Source of the DNA: Spelaeicoccus albus
Lineage (GTDB): Bacteria; Actinomycetota; Actinomycetes; Actinomycetales; Brevibacteriaceae
NCBI RefSeq assembly: GCF_013409065.1
Contig: NZ_JACBZP010000001.1
Span: forward strand, 496,001 to 560,000
DNA length: 64,000 nt
Direction of reading: 5' to 3'
The notes beneath the pieces were generated by a model that saw only the letters and a program-made list of their open reading frames with translations, was not told the DNA's origin and did no database searches. How positions within the stretch are numbered: position 1 is the stretch's first letter; each line of letters begins with the position of its first letter. The position numbers were made by a program, and so were the translations under genes. This document shows, in pieces, positions 8,294 through 16,672 of this stretch.

Positions 8294-9588
8294 CCGGACT
8301 CTCCCGTCGATCGCCCGGCGGGCTCCGGCCGGGGCTCGCCCGCATTCATGGCATCGATGTACCAGCTACAGAACTTCTCGACCTGGTATTCGCTGGGCGC
8401 GTACGGCCCGGGTTCATAGGCCGGGCTGGAGACCCCCAGCTGTGCCCTGGCGACTATCTCGCCGTCCTGCTCATTGGTGTGGTTCCATACGGTGGTGAGT
8501 TCGTCGAGGTCGTAATCGATGCCTTCTTCGGCCTCTGCGTCGACGAGCCAGGTGGTGCGGACCACGGTCGTGGACACGGTCAGCGGCAGCACGCTGAAGA
8601 CGACCGCGTGATCACTGAGCACGTGCGACCAGAAATTCGGCTGCACGTGCATCGACAGCCGGCCCAGCCTTTTATCGGTGAAGCCGCCCAGCGACCGCCG
8701 GCACACTGCCGACCCGTCGGCGCTGAACGATTCGCCGGCGCCGTCCAACGATTCACGCTGTATTCGGAATCCGACGTCGCGCCCGTCGAGCTCTTCAATT
8801 GCTTCGTACGGCAGGCCTGCCGCATCGCACTTGGCGTGCAGATCGTTCTCGGCCGCCAGAAATCTGTCGTAGGCCGGGAGCAGGTTCGGCGGGATCTCGT
8901 CGGGCTCGTACCCGTAGGTCGGAAAGAACGTGCAGATCAGTTCCGGGTGGTTATCGCAGTGATAGCACTCCCGGTTGTTCTCCATCACGAGTTTCCAGTT
9001 GCCGTGTTCGACGATCTCGGACCGGGCCGCGACCTTGGCGTTCTTCAGCCCGTGCGGTGCCAGATACGGGCTGACAAGTCCGGCGACGGTGTCGATATCG
9101 GCAGGCGGATCGGCAGCCAGGCAGATGAAGATCAGCCCATCGAGGGAGCGCACGTGTACGGACCGCAGGGCGAAACACGTCTTGTCGAAGTTCGGCGGCT
9201 GGGCCGGCGCGAACATCAGTTCCCCGTTGGTGCGATACGTCCACTTGTGATATCCGCACACAATATTGCCGACGGTTCCGCATGTCTCGTCGAGCAGCCG
9301 GGTACCGCGGTGCCGGCAGACGTTGTGCATGGCGCGAACGTCGTCCCCGTCGCGGATGACTATCACGGATTGATGGCCGAAGGTCACTGTCAGGTAGTCG
9401 CCGGTCCTCGGTATTTCGGCCTCGGTGCCGGCGAAGATCCACTGCGAGGAGAAGACCCGGTCGATGTCTTCGGCAAAGATCTCCGCGCTTGTGTAAAACG
9501 GGCCCTCCAAGCTGAACCCGGGCCGTCGGCGGACCGGCAAGGGCAGGGCGCCGGTGACCGGCCCTGCCGGCGGCGCGAACGTGGTCAT
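8290..9588 (-). CDS. Rieske non-haem iron oxygenase, betaine-type N-demethylase (GbcA/Stc2-like)
   Basis: A 432-residue aromatic-ring-hydroxylase alpha-subunit homologue. The Rieske cluster ligands are Cys91-x-His93 and Cys111-x2-His114 (CRHRGTRL, CGYHKW). The mononuclear iron site is NRECYHCDNHPEL with His210 and His214 and the bridging Glu207, a pattern matching GbcA/Stc2-type quaternary-amine demethylases rather than ring dioxygenases. Expected reaction: O2- and NAD(P)H-dependent removal of one N-methyl group as formaldehyde from a quaternary amine. Overlapping ATGA junctions on both sides tie it to the reductase and the flavoprotein gene. Glycine betaine, proline betaine and carnitine cannot be told apart by eye. 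Confidence 0.8.
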   Translation of the reverse strand: MTTFAPPAGPVTGALPLPVRRRPGFSLEGPFYTSAEIFAEDIDRVFSSQWIFAGTEAEIPRTGDYLTVTFGHQSVIVIRDGDDVRAMHNVCRHRGTRLLDETCGTVGNIVCGYHKWTYRTNGELMFAPAQPPNFDKTCFALRSVHVRSLDGLIFICLAADPPADIDTVAGLVSPYLAPHGLKNAKVAARSEIVEHGNWKLVMENNRECYHCDNHPELICTFFPTYGYEPDEIPPNLLPAYDRFLAAENDLHAKCDAAGLPYEAIEELDGRDVGFRIQRESLDGAGESFSADGSAVCRRSLGGFTDKRLGRLSMHVQPNFWSHVLSDHAVVFSVLPLTVSTTVVRTTWLVDAEAEEGIDYDLDELTTVWNHTNEQDGEIVARAQLGVSSPAYEPGPYAPSEYQVEKFCSWYIDAMNAGEPRPEPAGRSTGESG

Positions 9589-11654
9589 GGTTGTCTCGCT
9601 TTCTCGGGTTCGGATGTGACTGTGATCGAAAGTCGAAGCGCGTCGAGCACTGCTGCGTGAATGTTGCGTCCCGTCACGGCGTCGCCGATGCGGAACAGCT
9701 GATATCGGCCGTCCGGGTTGGTGTGCACGGTCTGCGGGCGGCCGTCCAGCAGGGCCGCCTGATCGACCTCGCCCAAGTTCGTCGATCCGGCCAACAGGTC
9801 GAAGTACGGGTCGGCCGCCGGCACCGTGCCGTGCTCGACGATGACGGCGTCGGTGTCGATGGTGAGGGTTCCGCTCGAATAGTCGCTGGCGAGTTCGGCC
9901 AGAAGACGCCCATCGGCGCCGCGCCGCAGCGAGCGCAGCCGGCGCGCAAGCGTCACCGTGACATCGTGTTCGGCGAATGCGGCAAGGTACGCCGGGGAGT
10001 TCATGCCGCCGACGTCCGGGCCGACCATCCGTTCGGGAGTCACGAAATGCACGCGGGCACCCGCCCGGGCCAGGACCTCGGCGGCGTCCAGCCCCGGATA
10101 GCCGCCGTCGTCGTCAAAGATCAGCACGTCGCCGCGCGGGCGGACAGCTCCGGAGAGCACGTCCCACGTATCGTAGGCGAGTTCGGCCCCCGGAAGGAAC
10201 GACAAGTCGGGAATGCCGCCGGTCGCCACGATGACGACGTCCGGGTACTCGGCCAACACGTCGCCTCGTTCGGGCAGCACCCCGAAGCGGAGATCGGCAC
10301 CGGCCAGCTGCGCTTCGGACACTCGCCAATCGATGATGCCGAGCAAGTCGCGCCGCCGTTCGTTGTGCGCGGCGAGGCGCACCTGGCCGCCGGGCTTGTC
10401 GGCGGCTTCGAACAGCGTGACGCCGTGCCCGCGGCCGGCCAGTACTCGCGCCGCCTCCAATCCGGCGGGGCCCGCCCCGATGATGACGGCACGCACGGGC
10501 CGGCCGGCGTCCGGCGTCAGCTCGTGCGGAAGATCCGCCTCGCGCCCGGTCGCGGGATTATGGATGCATTTGGCAGCGCCGGCCTGGTAGATCGAGTCGA
10601 GGCAGTAGCTGGCGCCGACGCACGGCCGGATCCGGTCCTCCCGGCCCGTCGCGATCTTTTCCACCAGGTGCGGATCGGCGATCTGCGCGCGCGTCATACC
10701 GACGAGGTCGAGAAGGCCCTCGCGGACGGCGTACCGGGCAGTGGCAACGTCCGCGATCCGTGCGGCATGCATGACGGGCACGTCGAGCCGGCGCTTGATA
10801 CCGGCCGTGAAGTCGAGGAAAGGGGCGGACGGCGTGCCCATGGACGGGATGGCCCGGGCAAGCGTGGCGTCGCTGCCGATGGTGCCCTTGACGGTGCTGA
10901 TGAAGTCGATGCCGTAATCGATGTACCGGCGGGCCGCGGCGACGGCATCGGTTTCGGTGAGCCCTCCCGGGCGGTCTTCGTCGAAGGACATGCGGATGCC
11001 GACCACGAATTCCGGCCCGACCGCGCGGCGGATCGCCCGGATCACTCGGGACGGGAACGAGGCCCGGCGGTCCGGGGAACCGCCGTATTCGTCATCGCGG
11101 TGGTTGGTGGCCGGCGACAGGAATCCGTCGAGCAAGTGGCCGTAGGCCTCGAGTTCGATGCCGTCGAGTCCGGCATCCTTGCACCGTTCGGCGGCCGCGG
11201 TGAAGTCGCCGACTATCCGATCGAGGTCCCACGGTTCGGCGATCTTGGGCACCGACCGGTGCGCGGATTCGCGTTCGCCGGACGAATACACCAGCGGCAG
11301 CCAGTCTCCGATGAAATTGCTTGTGCGACGGCCCAGATGAGTCACCTGGCACATCACTGCCGCGCCCTCGGCGTGCACGTCGTCGGCCAAGAGCCGCAGC
11401 CAGGGAACTATCTCATCCCGATACAGTTCGAGATTCCCAAATGCCGGCGGGCTATCGCGCGAGACGATTGCCGAGCCGCCGATCATCGTCAACCCGACGC
11501 CGCCGCGTGCCTTTTCCACGTGATAACGGCGATACCTGTCGGTGGGCATTCCGTTTTCGGCGTACGCGGGCTCGTGCGATGTGCTGACGATGCGATTGCG
11601 CAGCTTCACGTCGCGGATATGGAACGGCTGCAGCAGCGGGTCCTCGGCGGCCAT
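9585..11654 (-). CDS. TMADH/DgcA/StcD-type flavoprotein (tertiary-amine demethylase)
   Basis: A 689-residue two-part flavoenzyme. Residues 1-340 form an old-yellow-enzyme barrel (FMN site, HLLDGFLSPATNHRDDEYGG). A Cys-rich segment follows (Cys345, Cys351, Cys363), then a pyridine-nucleotide oxidoreductase half with IIGAGPAGLEAARVL (about 391-405). This is the architecture of trimethylamine dehydrogenase, DgcA (dimethylglycine) and StcD (N-methylproline). It would act on the tertiary amine left by the Rieske enzyme. The position equivalent to TMADH Cys348 is Ala348. The start is ATG 11654 (MAAEDPLLQPFHI), matching family N-termini; a longer reading upstream would overlap the divergent LysR gene. 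Confidence 0.8.
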   Translation of the reverse strand: MAAEDPLLQPFHIRDVKLRNRIVSTSHEPAYAENGMPTDRYRRYHVEKARGGVGLTMIGGSAIVSRDSPPAFGNLELYRDEIVPWLRLLADDVHAEGAAVMCQVTHLGRRTSNFIGDWLPLVYSSGERESAHRSVPKIAEPWDLDRIVGDFTAAAERCKDAGLDGIELEAYGHLLDGFLSPATNHRDDEYGGSPDRRASFPSRVIRAIRRAVGPEFVVGIRMSFDEDRPGGLTETDAVAAARRYIDYGIDFISTVKGTIGSDATLARAIPSMGTPSAPFLDFTAGIKRRLDVPVMHAARIADVATARYAVREGLLDLVGMTRAQIADPHLVEKIATGREDRIRPCVGASYCLDSIYQAGAAKCIHNPATGREADLPHELTPDAGRPVRAVIIGAGPAGLEAARVLAGRGHGVTLFEAADKPGGQVRLAAHNERRRDLLGIIDWRVSEAQLAGADLRFGVLPERGDVLAEYPDVVIVATGGIPDLSFLPGAELAYDTWDVLSGAVRPRGDVLIFDDDGGYPGLDAAEVLARAGARVHFVTPERMVGPDVGGMNSPAYLAAFAEHDVTVTLARRLRSLRRGADGRLLAELASDYSSGTLTIDTDAVIVEHGTVPAADPYFDLLAGSTNLGEVDQAALLDGRPQTVHTNPDGRYQLFRIGDAVTGRNIHAAVLDALRLSITVTSEPEKARQP

Positions 11655-11726
11655 ACCTTCACTATCGCGCGAAAGATCACTGAATAATAGCGAAGAAAAT
11701 CTCAGCAAACCGATTAAAATTATTAC
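11655..11726. promoter_or_regulatory. Divergent promoter region between the demethylase cluster and its LysR gene
   Basis: A 72-bp AT-rich intergenic stretch between the flavoprotein start and the LysR start. It contains an inverted pair AATAAT (11683-11688) and ATTATT (11719-11724) and a TTCACT/ACTGAA near-palindrome on the flavoprotein side. LysR-type regulators usually bind such divergent regions, so this is the expected site of autoregulation and of inducer-dependent activation. No experimentally defined operator is claimed. Confidence 0.5.
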
Positions 11727-12641
11727 ATGATCGACCACCGTCTTCAGGTGTTGCGCGTGGTCGCCGAAATGGGCACTGTCACAGCAGCCGCCCGGGCGTT
11801 GAATTACACGCCATCGGCGGTCACGCACCAGCTGCGCGGACTAGCCGAGGACGTCGGCGCACCGCTGACGGTGCCGCACGGACGGAATATCCGGCTGACG
11901 CCGGCTGCCCGGGTACTTCTTGCCCACGCCGACGAATTATTTGCCCGCTGGGAAGAGATTCGCGCCGAATTGTCCGAGAGTCTTCCGGACGCCGGCGTCG
12001 GCACTCTCACGCTGTGCGGCTTCTCCACGGCGGCTGCCGCCTTGCTGCCGTCCGTCGTCGTCGCGGTACGACAGCGATTCGCCCGCTTGGATGTGCACAT
12101 CATCGAAGCCGACCCGGAGGAATGTTTCGACTTGCTGCTCACCGACGATGCGGATGTCGCAGTTGTCGTGGCGACGAGTTCGCTACCGCAGTCCGGCGAC
12201 CGGCGATTTGACCAGCGGCTTCTCTTTGACGACCCGCTCGACCTACTCGTGCCGGCCGACCATCCGCTGGCCGGTCGCCAGCGGGTACGGCTGAGCGAAG
12301 CGGCAAGCGAGCCGTGGATCGTCGACAGACCGGGGCGGCCGTATCGCGGCCTCGTGCTTGCCGCGTGTTCGGCAGCCGGATTCACCCCTGCCGTGGCGCA
12401 CGAGTCGTCGGAGTGGGATACCGGCGCAGCCCTCGTATCGGCCGGTCTCGGAGTCGCGTTGGTTCCTCGGCTGGCACGATTGCCGCACGGATACCGGGTC
12501 GAGCGAATCCGCCTGCTCGGCGACCCGGCGCCGTCGCGCCGCATTCTTACCGGCGTGCGGGCCGGAAGCCGTTCTCAGCCGGGTATCGCGGCCGCACTGG
12601 ATGCGCTTGTCGAGACGGCGGATCGGGTGCACGCCGGGTAG
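11727..12641 (+). CDS. LysR-family transcriptional regulator of the demethylase cluster
   Basis: A 304-residue LysR protein. The N-terminal winged HTH runs over residues 1-60 (LQVLRVVAEMGTVTAAARAL, then TPSAVTHQLRGL), and the C-terminal substrate-binding fold contains LLLTDDADVAVV and LLVPADHPLAGR. It is divergent from, and 72 bp away from, the flavoprotein-Rieske-reductase operon, the classic LysR arrangement, so it is inferred to sense the quaternary amine or a metabolite and control the operon. A strong terminator hairpin follows 65 bp downstream. Confidence 0.85.
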   Translation: MIDHRLQVLRVVAEMGTVTAAARALNYTPSAVTHQLRGLAEDVGAPLTVPHGRNIRLTPAARVLLAHADELFARWEEIRAELSESLPDAGVGTLTLCGFSTAAAALLPSVVVAVRQRFARLDVHIIEADPEECFDLLLTDDADVAVVVATSSLPQSGDRRFDQRLLFDDPLDLLVPADHPLAGRQRVRLSEAASEPWIVDRPGRPYRGLVLAACSAAGFTPAVAHESSEWDTGAALVSAGLGVALVPRLARLPHGYRVERIRLLGDPAPSRRILTGVRAGSRSQPGIAAALDALVETADRVHAG

Positions 12642-12705
12642 GCGGCGAGTGCACACGGAACGAGGCGAGCACCCACGGACGGAGCCGCGCGGTCACCGGG
12701 CAGAC

Positions 12706-12745
12706 AAAAGCCCCGGGCGGCGTAATCGCTCTGCCCGGGGCTTTT
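12706..12745 (+). terminator. Rho-independent terminator after the LysR gene
   Basis: A perfect 13-bp inverted repeat: AAAAGCCCCGGGC (12706-12718) and GCCCGGGGCTTTT (12733-12745) with a 14-nt loop. The A-run on one side and T-run on the other make it able to act in both directions. It ends the LysR transcript. Confidence 0.85.
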
Positions 12746-12791
12746 GCTGCACTCCCCTCGAGTACCCGGACGCATCCCCACACGTCCGATT

Positions 12792-12817
12792 GTTCACCCG
12801 ATCCCCACCAGGTGAAC
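12792..12817. terminator. Possible weak terminator hairpin between LysR and SDR genes
   Basis: Inverted repeat GTTCACC (12792-12798) and GGTGAAC (12811-12817) with a 12-nt spacer and no T-run. It lies 75 bp downstream of the SDR stop and could end that minus-strand transcript. The rest of the 12.75-12.89 kb gap holds no recognisable gene. Confidence 0.3.
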
Positions 12818-12892
12818 ACCACCAATCTAACCTCGATAAGTTCAAAGTTAAACCCAGTTTCCGCTGTGAGTTCCCTGACAATAGTTCGTACA

Positions 12893-13672
12893 TCAATTGG
12901 ACTTAATGCGGCGGCTCGCGAACCCGCCGGAGATACCGCGAATCAGCGGCCGGGGAGCAATCCTGGCCACCCTCGCCGCGACTTGATAGACGGCTCCCGG
13001 AATGCTCAACGTTTTGCCGGCCCGAGCGTCGGACAGGCCCCGCCCGGCAACGTGTTCGGCGGTCAACCAGCCGGCCGCGGGCAGCCAGGACATGTTCAGT
13101 CCGGCGCGCCGGTGGAATTCGGAATGGACGAATCCGGGCAGCACGGCCGTCACGTGCACACCGGTTCCGGCGAGTTCGGTTGCCAGCGCCTCGCTGAATA
13201 CCGTCGTCCAGGACTTGGCGGCCGCGTACACACCCATCGTCGTGTAACCGGCGACCGACGACACGTTGATGATCATGCCGCTCCCGCGATCGCGCATGGC
13301 CCGGCCGGCCGCGTGCGAGAGCACCATCACCGCACGGGTGAGCACGTCGTCCTGCGCTTCCCAGGCCGCGAGGTCGTTGTCCAAGAACGTGCCGCGAAGG
13401 CCGTACCCGGCATTGTTGACTATCGCATCGAGGTCCCCGCGCGATGCGCGTTCGGCGACGGCGTCCAGGTCGGGCCGTTTCGACAAGTCGGCAGCAAGGG
13501 TCTCGGCCGTGATTCCGTATTCGCGTTCCAACTCGGATTTGATCTCGGCCAATGTCGTAGGGGTTCGTGCGACAAGCACGAGGTCGTATCCGTCGGAGGC
13601 CAGCGCCTTGGCGAACGCCAGGCCGATGCCCGAGGTGCCGCCGGTGATCAATGCACGAGTCATGGTGCTCAT
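12893..13672 (-). CDS. Short-chain dehydrogenase/reductase (classical SDR)
   Basis: A 259-residue SDR. The cofactor motif TGGTSGIG is near residues 11-18, NNAGYG is present, the catalytic Ser is in INVSSVAGY and the catalytic Tyr/Lys in YAAAKS. The C-terminus (after about 215) is basic and hydrophobic, as in the DltE/YqjQ-like SDRs. The substrate is unknown. Two ATG starts are close together (13672 and 13663); the first is given. It is divergent from exonuclease III with 63 bp between starts. Confidence 0.8.
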   Translation of the reverse strand: MSTMTRALITGGTSGIGLAFAKALASDGYDLVLVARTPTTLAEIKSELEREYGITAETLAADLSKRPDLDAVAERASRGDLDAIVNNAGYGLRGTFLDNDLAAWEAQDDVLTRAVMVLSHAAGRAMRDRGSGMIINVSSVAGYTTMGVYAAAKSWTTVFSEALATELAGTGVHVTAVLPGFVHSEFHRRAGLNMSWLPAAGWLTAEHVAGRGLSDARAGKTLSIPGAVYQVAARVARIAPRPLIRGISGGFASRRIKSN

Positions 13673-13735
13673 GCTAGTCCGCCGAACGGCCGCGTCGGTG
13701 GCCATGGGCCACCCGGATACGGGTACCCTGGCAGG

Positions 13736-14524
13736 GTGCGAATTGCCACATGGAATGTGAACTCGGTCCGAGCCCGTGCCGAACGGATCGGTGCCTGGCT
13801 CGACCGGTCGGACGCCGACGTACTGGCCATCCAAGAGCTCAAGTGCAAGGATTCCCAGTTTCCCGAGGAGGTGTTCTCCTCTCGCGGCTATGAAGTCGCG
13901 TTCCATGGGCTGAATCAATGGAACGGCGTGGCCATTGCGTCTCGCGTGGGCCTCGACGACGTCGTGCTGGGCTTTGCCGACGTCCCCGGATTCGGCGACG
14001 ACGACTCGGTGGAGGCACGCGCAATCTCGGCGACCTGCGACGGCGTCCGCGTGTACTCGCTGTACGTGCCGAACGGCCGGGAGCTGGATCATCCGCACTA
14101 CGACTACAAGCTTCGTTGGCTCGACGCCCTTCGGGCCGACGTGCGCGGTCAACTCGAAGCCGCCGAGAATCTGCAACTGGCGCTCTGCGGCGACTTCAAT
14201 GTCGCCCCGGAGGACGACGACGTGTGGGATATGGCCGAGTTCGAGGGCAAGACGCATGTGTCCGAGCCCGAGCGGAAGGCCTTCCGTGCGCTGCTGGACG
14301 CGGGCCTGACCGACGTCGTTCGTCCGTTCACTCCGGGGCCCGGCACGTACACGTTCTGGGACTATCAGCAGCTGCGGTTTCCCAAGAAACAGGGGATGCG
14401 CATCGACTTCGTCTTGGCGTCGGACAAGCTGGCCGGGCGAGTCTCGGACGCCTCGATCGACCGGAACGAGCGCAAGGGCAAGGGCGCCTCGGACCACGCG
14501 CCCGTCATCGTCGACATCGGCTGA
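13736..14524 (+). CDS. xth: Exodeoxyribonuclease III (AP endonuclease family)
   Basis: A 262-residue member of the EEP nuclease fold. Conserved motifs in order: RIATWNVNSV, LAIQELKCKD (metal-binding Glu), SLYVPNGREL (catalytic Tyr), LCGDFNVAP (Asp/Asn), and the final GASDHAPV (Asp/His). It degrades 3' ends and cleaves at abasic sites in base-excision repair. The start is GTG 13736, because the conserved strand VRIATWNVNSV begins there; upstream in-frame sequence is antisense to the SDR gene. Length is normal for the family. Confidence 0.92.
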   Translation: MRIATWNVNSVRARAERIGAWLDRSDADVLAIQELKCKDSQFPEEVFSSRGYEVAFHGLNQWNGVAIASRVGLDDVVLGFADVPGFGDDDSVEARAISATCDGVRVYSLYVPNGRELDHPHYDYKLRWLDALRADVRGQLEAAENLQLALCGDFNVAPEDDDVWDMAEFEGKTHVSEPERKAFRALLDAGLTDVVRPFTPGPGTYTFWDYQQLRFPKKQGMRIDFVLASDKLAGRVSDASIDRNERKGKGASDHAPVIVDIG

Positions 14525-14608
14525 CGGCGCCGGAATCGGGCGCGACAGCGATACGGACGGGTTCGAACGAATTTCCCCGACCCGTGATGACAGGTATGCT
14601 CGTTGAGC

Positions 14609-15412
14609 ATGAGCACTCCTCCCCAGGGCCCTCCCCCTCAAGGGCCTCCGCAGGGCCCGCCTCCGCAGGGGCCTCCGCCCCCGGGGCCGGGCGCACCGTG
14701 GCCGAATACCCCGGGCCCGAGCAACCAGTACCCCCGGCAGTATCCGCAGTACCCCGGACAGCACTATCCGCAGAACGGCGGATGGGGCCCGGGCCCTCCC
14801 GGTCCTCCGTACGGCAACGGCCGTCGTCCGAAAAAAAGCAAGGGTTGGGTGTGGATGCTCAGCGGAGGCGCCTTTCTGCTGGTGATTCTGGTCGTGGGCG
14901 CATTCATCGGCTTGAACGCGTTGAGCAAGAACAGCGGCATGTCACACGACGTCGTGTCCATGGATGACGGCCATGACGACCCGCCGGCCGCCGGTCACCC
15001 CAGCCGGTCGCCGTCCGAAAACCCCTCGCCGTCCGAAAGCCCGTCACCGTCCGACTCGACCGACGGCGCCGAGTCCGACGACTACGGAACGGGCTCCTGC
15101 ATTGTCGGAAATTCGACAAACGTCATCGAGGTCGATTGCTCTGCAGCGCACTTGGCGCAGATTTATTACGAAGAAGAATTGCCGGACAGTTCGTACCCGG
15201 ATAAGGCGGCACTCAAAGCAGCCGCCGAGCGCATCTGCCCCAAGCATGTCAAGGGCGCCGTCGACTCGGGCACTGTGACAAGCAAGTACCGGATCTCCTG
15301 GCTTGCCCCCGACCGCACCAAATGGGAAACCGACGGCGATCATCACATTTACTGCCTCGTGATGCGCAAGGACGGCAAACACTTCACCGGCACCAAACTC
15401 TTGACGCAGTAG
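14609..15412 (+). CDS. Pro-rich single-pass membrane protein with secreted C-terminal domain
   Basis: A 267-residue protein. Residues 1-75 are a Pro/Gln/Gly/Tyr-rich cytoplasmic tail (repeated QGPPPQGPP and YPQYPGQ), then RRPKKSKG, one membrane helix (WMLSGGAFLLVILVVGAFIGL), a Ser/Pro/Glu linker (SPSENPSPSESPSPSDS) and a C-terminal globular domain with Cys pairs in GSCIVGNS, EVDCSAAH, ERICPKH and YCLVMRK. The layout resembles actinobacterial septum-formation or DUF4190-type envelope proteins, but I do not recognise a named family. The ATG at 14609 is preferred to the TTG two codons upstream. Confidence 0.75.
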   Translation: MSTPPQGPPPQGPPQGPPPQGPPPPGPGAPWPNTPGPSNQYPRQYPQYPGQHYPQNGGWGPGPPGPPYGNGRRPKKSKGWVWMLSGGAFLLVILVVGAFIGLNALSKNSGMSHDVVSMDDGHDDPPAAGHPSRSPSENPSPSESPSPSDSTDGAESDDYGTGSCIVGNSTNVIEVDCSAAHLAQIYYEEELPDSSYPDKAALKAAAERICPKHVKGAVDSGTVTSKYRISWLAPDRTKWETDGDHHIYCLVMRKDGKHFTGTKLLTQ

Positions 15413-15489
15413 CTCCGGCCGCGACGACGGCAGATTGCCGCTTGCCCGAAGGCCGCGGAATCAATGGGCGGTTTGCACACGTTGCCCTA

Positions 15490-15545
15490 GTGCACCGCCG
15501 AACGGAGGCGGTGCACGGCCGGGCGGAGACGCCCACCTGGGCGTC
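15490..15545. repeat. Two perfect inverted repeats in the leader of the ene-reductase gene
   Basis: A 10-bp perfect inverted repeat, GTGCACCGCC (15490-15499) and GGCGGTGCAC (15507-15516), is followed 12 bp later by GACGCCCA (15528-15535) and TGGGCGTC (15538-15545). Neither has a T-run. They sit 35-90 bp before the start of the NamA-type gene, in a 167-bp gap, so they may be operator sites or a transcript hairpin; a terminator for the upstream gene is the alternative. Confidence 0.5.
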
Positions 15546-15579
15546 CCGGCCGGTTTCCCAGCATTTGTCAGGAGACCCA

Positions 15580-16650
15580 TTGAGCACGTTGTTCGAACCC
15601 TACCGTTTGCGCGGCATCACCTTTCCCAACCGGATATGGCTGGCCCCGATGTGCCAGTATTCGTCCATCGACGGCCTGCCCAATGATTGGCATCTCGTCC
15701 ATCTCGGAGCTCGCGTAACCGGAGGATTCGGGCTTGTCCTCACCGAAGCGGCCGCAGTCGTCCCCGAGGGGCGCATTTCACCGCAGGACGCCGGAATCTG
15801 GAACGACGAGCAGGCCGACGCGTGGAAGCGCATCACCGATTTCGCCCACGAGCACGGCACTCCGATCGGCATCCAGCTCGCCCATGCCGGCCGCAAGGCT
15901 TCGACATATCGGCCATGGGACGCCCGGACCGGGAGCGTGCCGATTTCGGACGGCGGCTGGCAGACGCTCGCGCCGTCGTCGGTTCCATTCGATGGATTCA
16001 AAGAGCCCGCCGCCATGAGCCCCGCCGAGATCGCCGACACGATCCAGGCTTTTGTGGACGCTGCGCAGCGTGCCGATGCGGCTGGTTTCGACGTGGTGGA
16101 ATTGCATGCGGCGCACGGCTACCTACTGCACCAGTTCTTGTCCCCGTTGTCGAACGAGCGGAACGACGAGTACGGCGGCGATTTCGAGGGCCGGATCCGG
16201 CTCGTGGTGGAGACCGCGAGCGCCGTCCGCGCCGCTTGGCCCGATCACAAGCCGTTGTTGGTGCGCATTTCGGGCACCGATTGGCACGAGGGCGGCTGGA
16301 CGATCGAAGAAAGCACCGAGCTGGGCCGCCGGCTGAAGACCGTGGGCGTCGATCTTGTCGACGTCTCGAGCGGGGGCAATGTCAAAGCGTCGATCCCGGT
16401 CGGCCCGGGGTATCAGGTTCCGCTGTCGGCCGCAGTGCACGACGCGATACCCACCGGCGCGGTCGGGCTGATCACCGAGCCCCGCCAGGCCGAAAAAGTG
16501 CTCGACAACGGCGAGGCGGACGTCGTCCTGCTGGCCAGGGCCGCGCTGCGGGAGCCGGCGTGGCCGCTGCGGGCCGCCCACGATTTGGGGATTGCGAGCG
16601 CGGACGCCGGTTGGCCGCGCCAATACGAACGCGGCGCCTGGCGCGACTGA
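15580..16650 (+). CDS. namA: NADPH dehydrogenase / ene-reductase of the old yellow enzyme family (NamA/YqjM-like)
   Basis: A 356-residue FMN barrel enzyme that reduces activated C=C bonds (enones, quinones, nitro compounds) with NADPH. Class III OYE signatures: NRIWLAPMCQYSS near the start with the regulatory Cys, QLAHAGRKA, VVELHAAHGYLLHQFLSP and NERNDEYGGDFEGRIR. The start is TTG 15580, preceded by AGGAGA at 15570-15575; the protein then begins LSTLFEPYRLRGI, exactly the family N-terminus. It converges on clpB, with palindromic element A1 between. Confidence 0.87.
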   Translation: MSTLFEPYRLRGITFPNRIWLAPMCQYSSIDGLPNDWHLVHLGARVTGGFGLVLTEAAAVVPEGRISPQDAGIWNDEQADAWKRITDFAHEHGTPIGIQLAHAGRKASTYRPWDARTGSVPISDGGWQTLAPSSVPFDGFKEPAAMSPAEIADTIQAFVDAAQRADAAGFDVVELHAAHGYLLHQFLSPLSNERNDEYGGDFEGRIRLVVETASAVRAAWPDHKPLLVRISGTDWHEGGWTIEESTELGRRLKTVGVDLVDVSSGGNVKASIPVGPGYQVPLSAAVHDAIPTGAVGLITEPRQAEKVLDNGEADVVLLARAALREPAWPLRAAHDLGIASADAGWPRQYERGAWRD

Positions 16651-16672
16651 CCCGGAATCGCTATCCGTCCCC

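Noticed and set aside
12314-14524. A 736-residue open frame covering exonuclease III
   Set aside because: Only the last 262 codons are conserved protein. The upstream part reads through LysR in another frame, the terminator and antisense to the SDR gene; the real start is GTG 13736.
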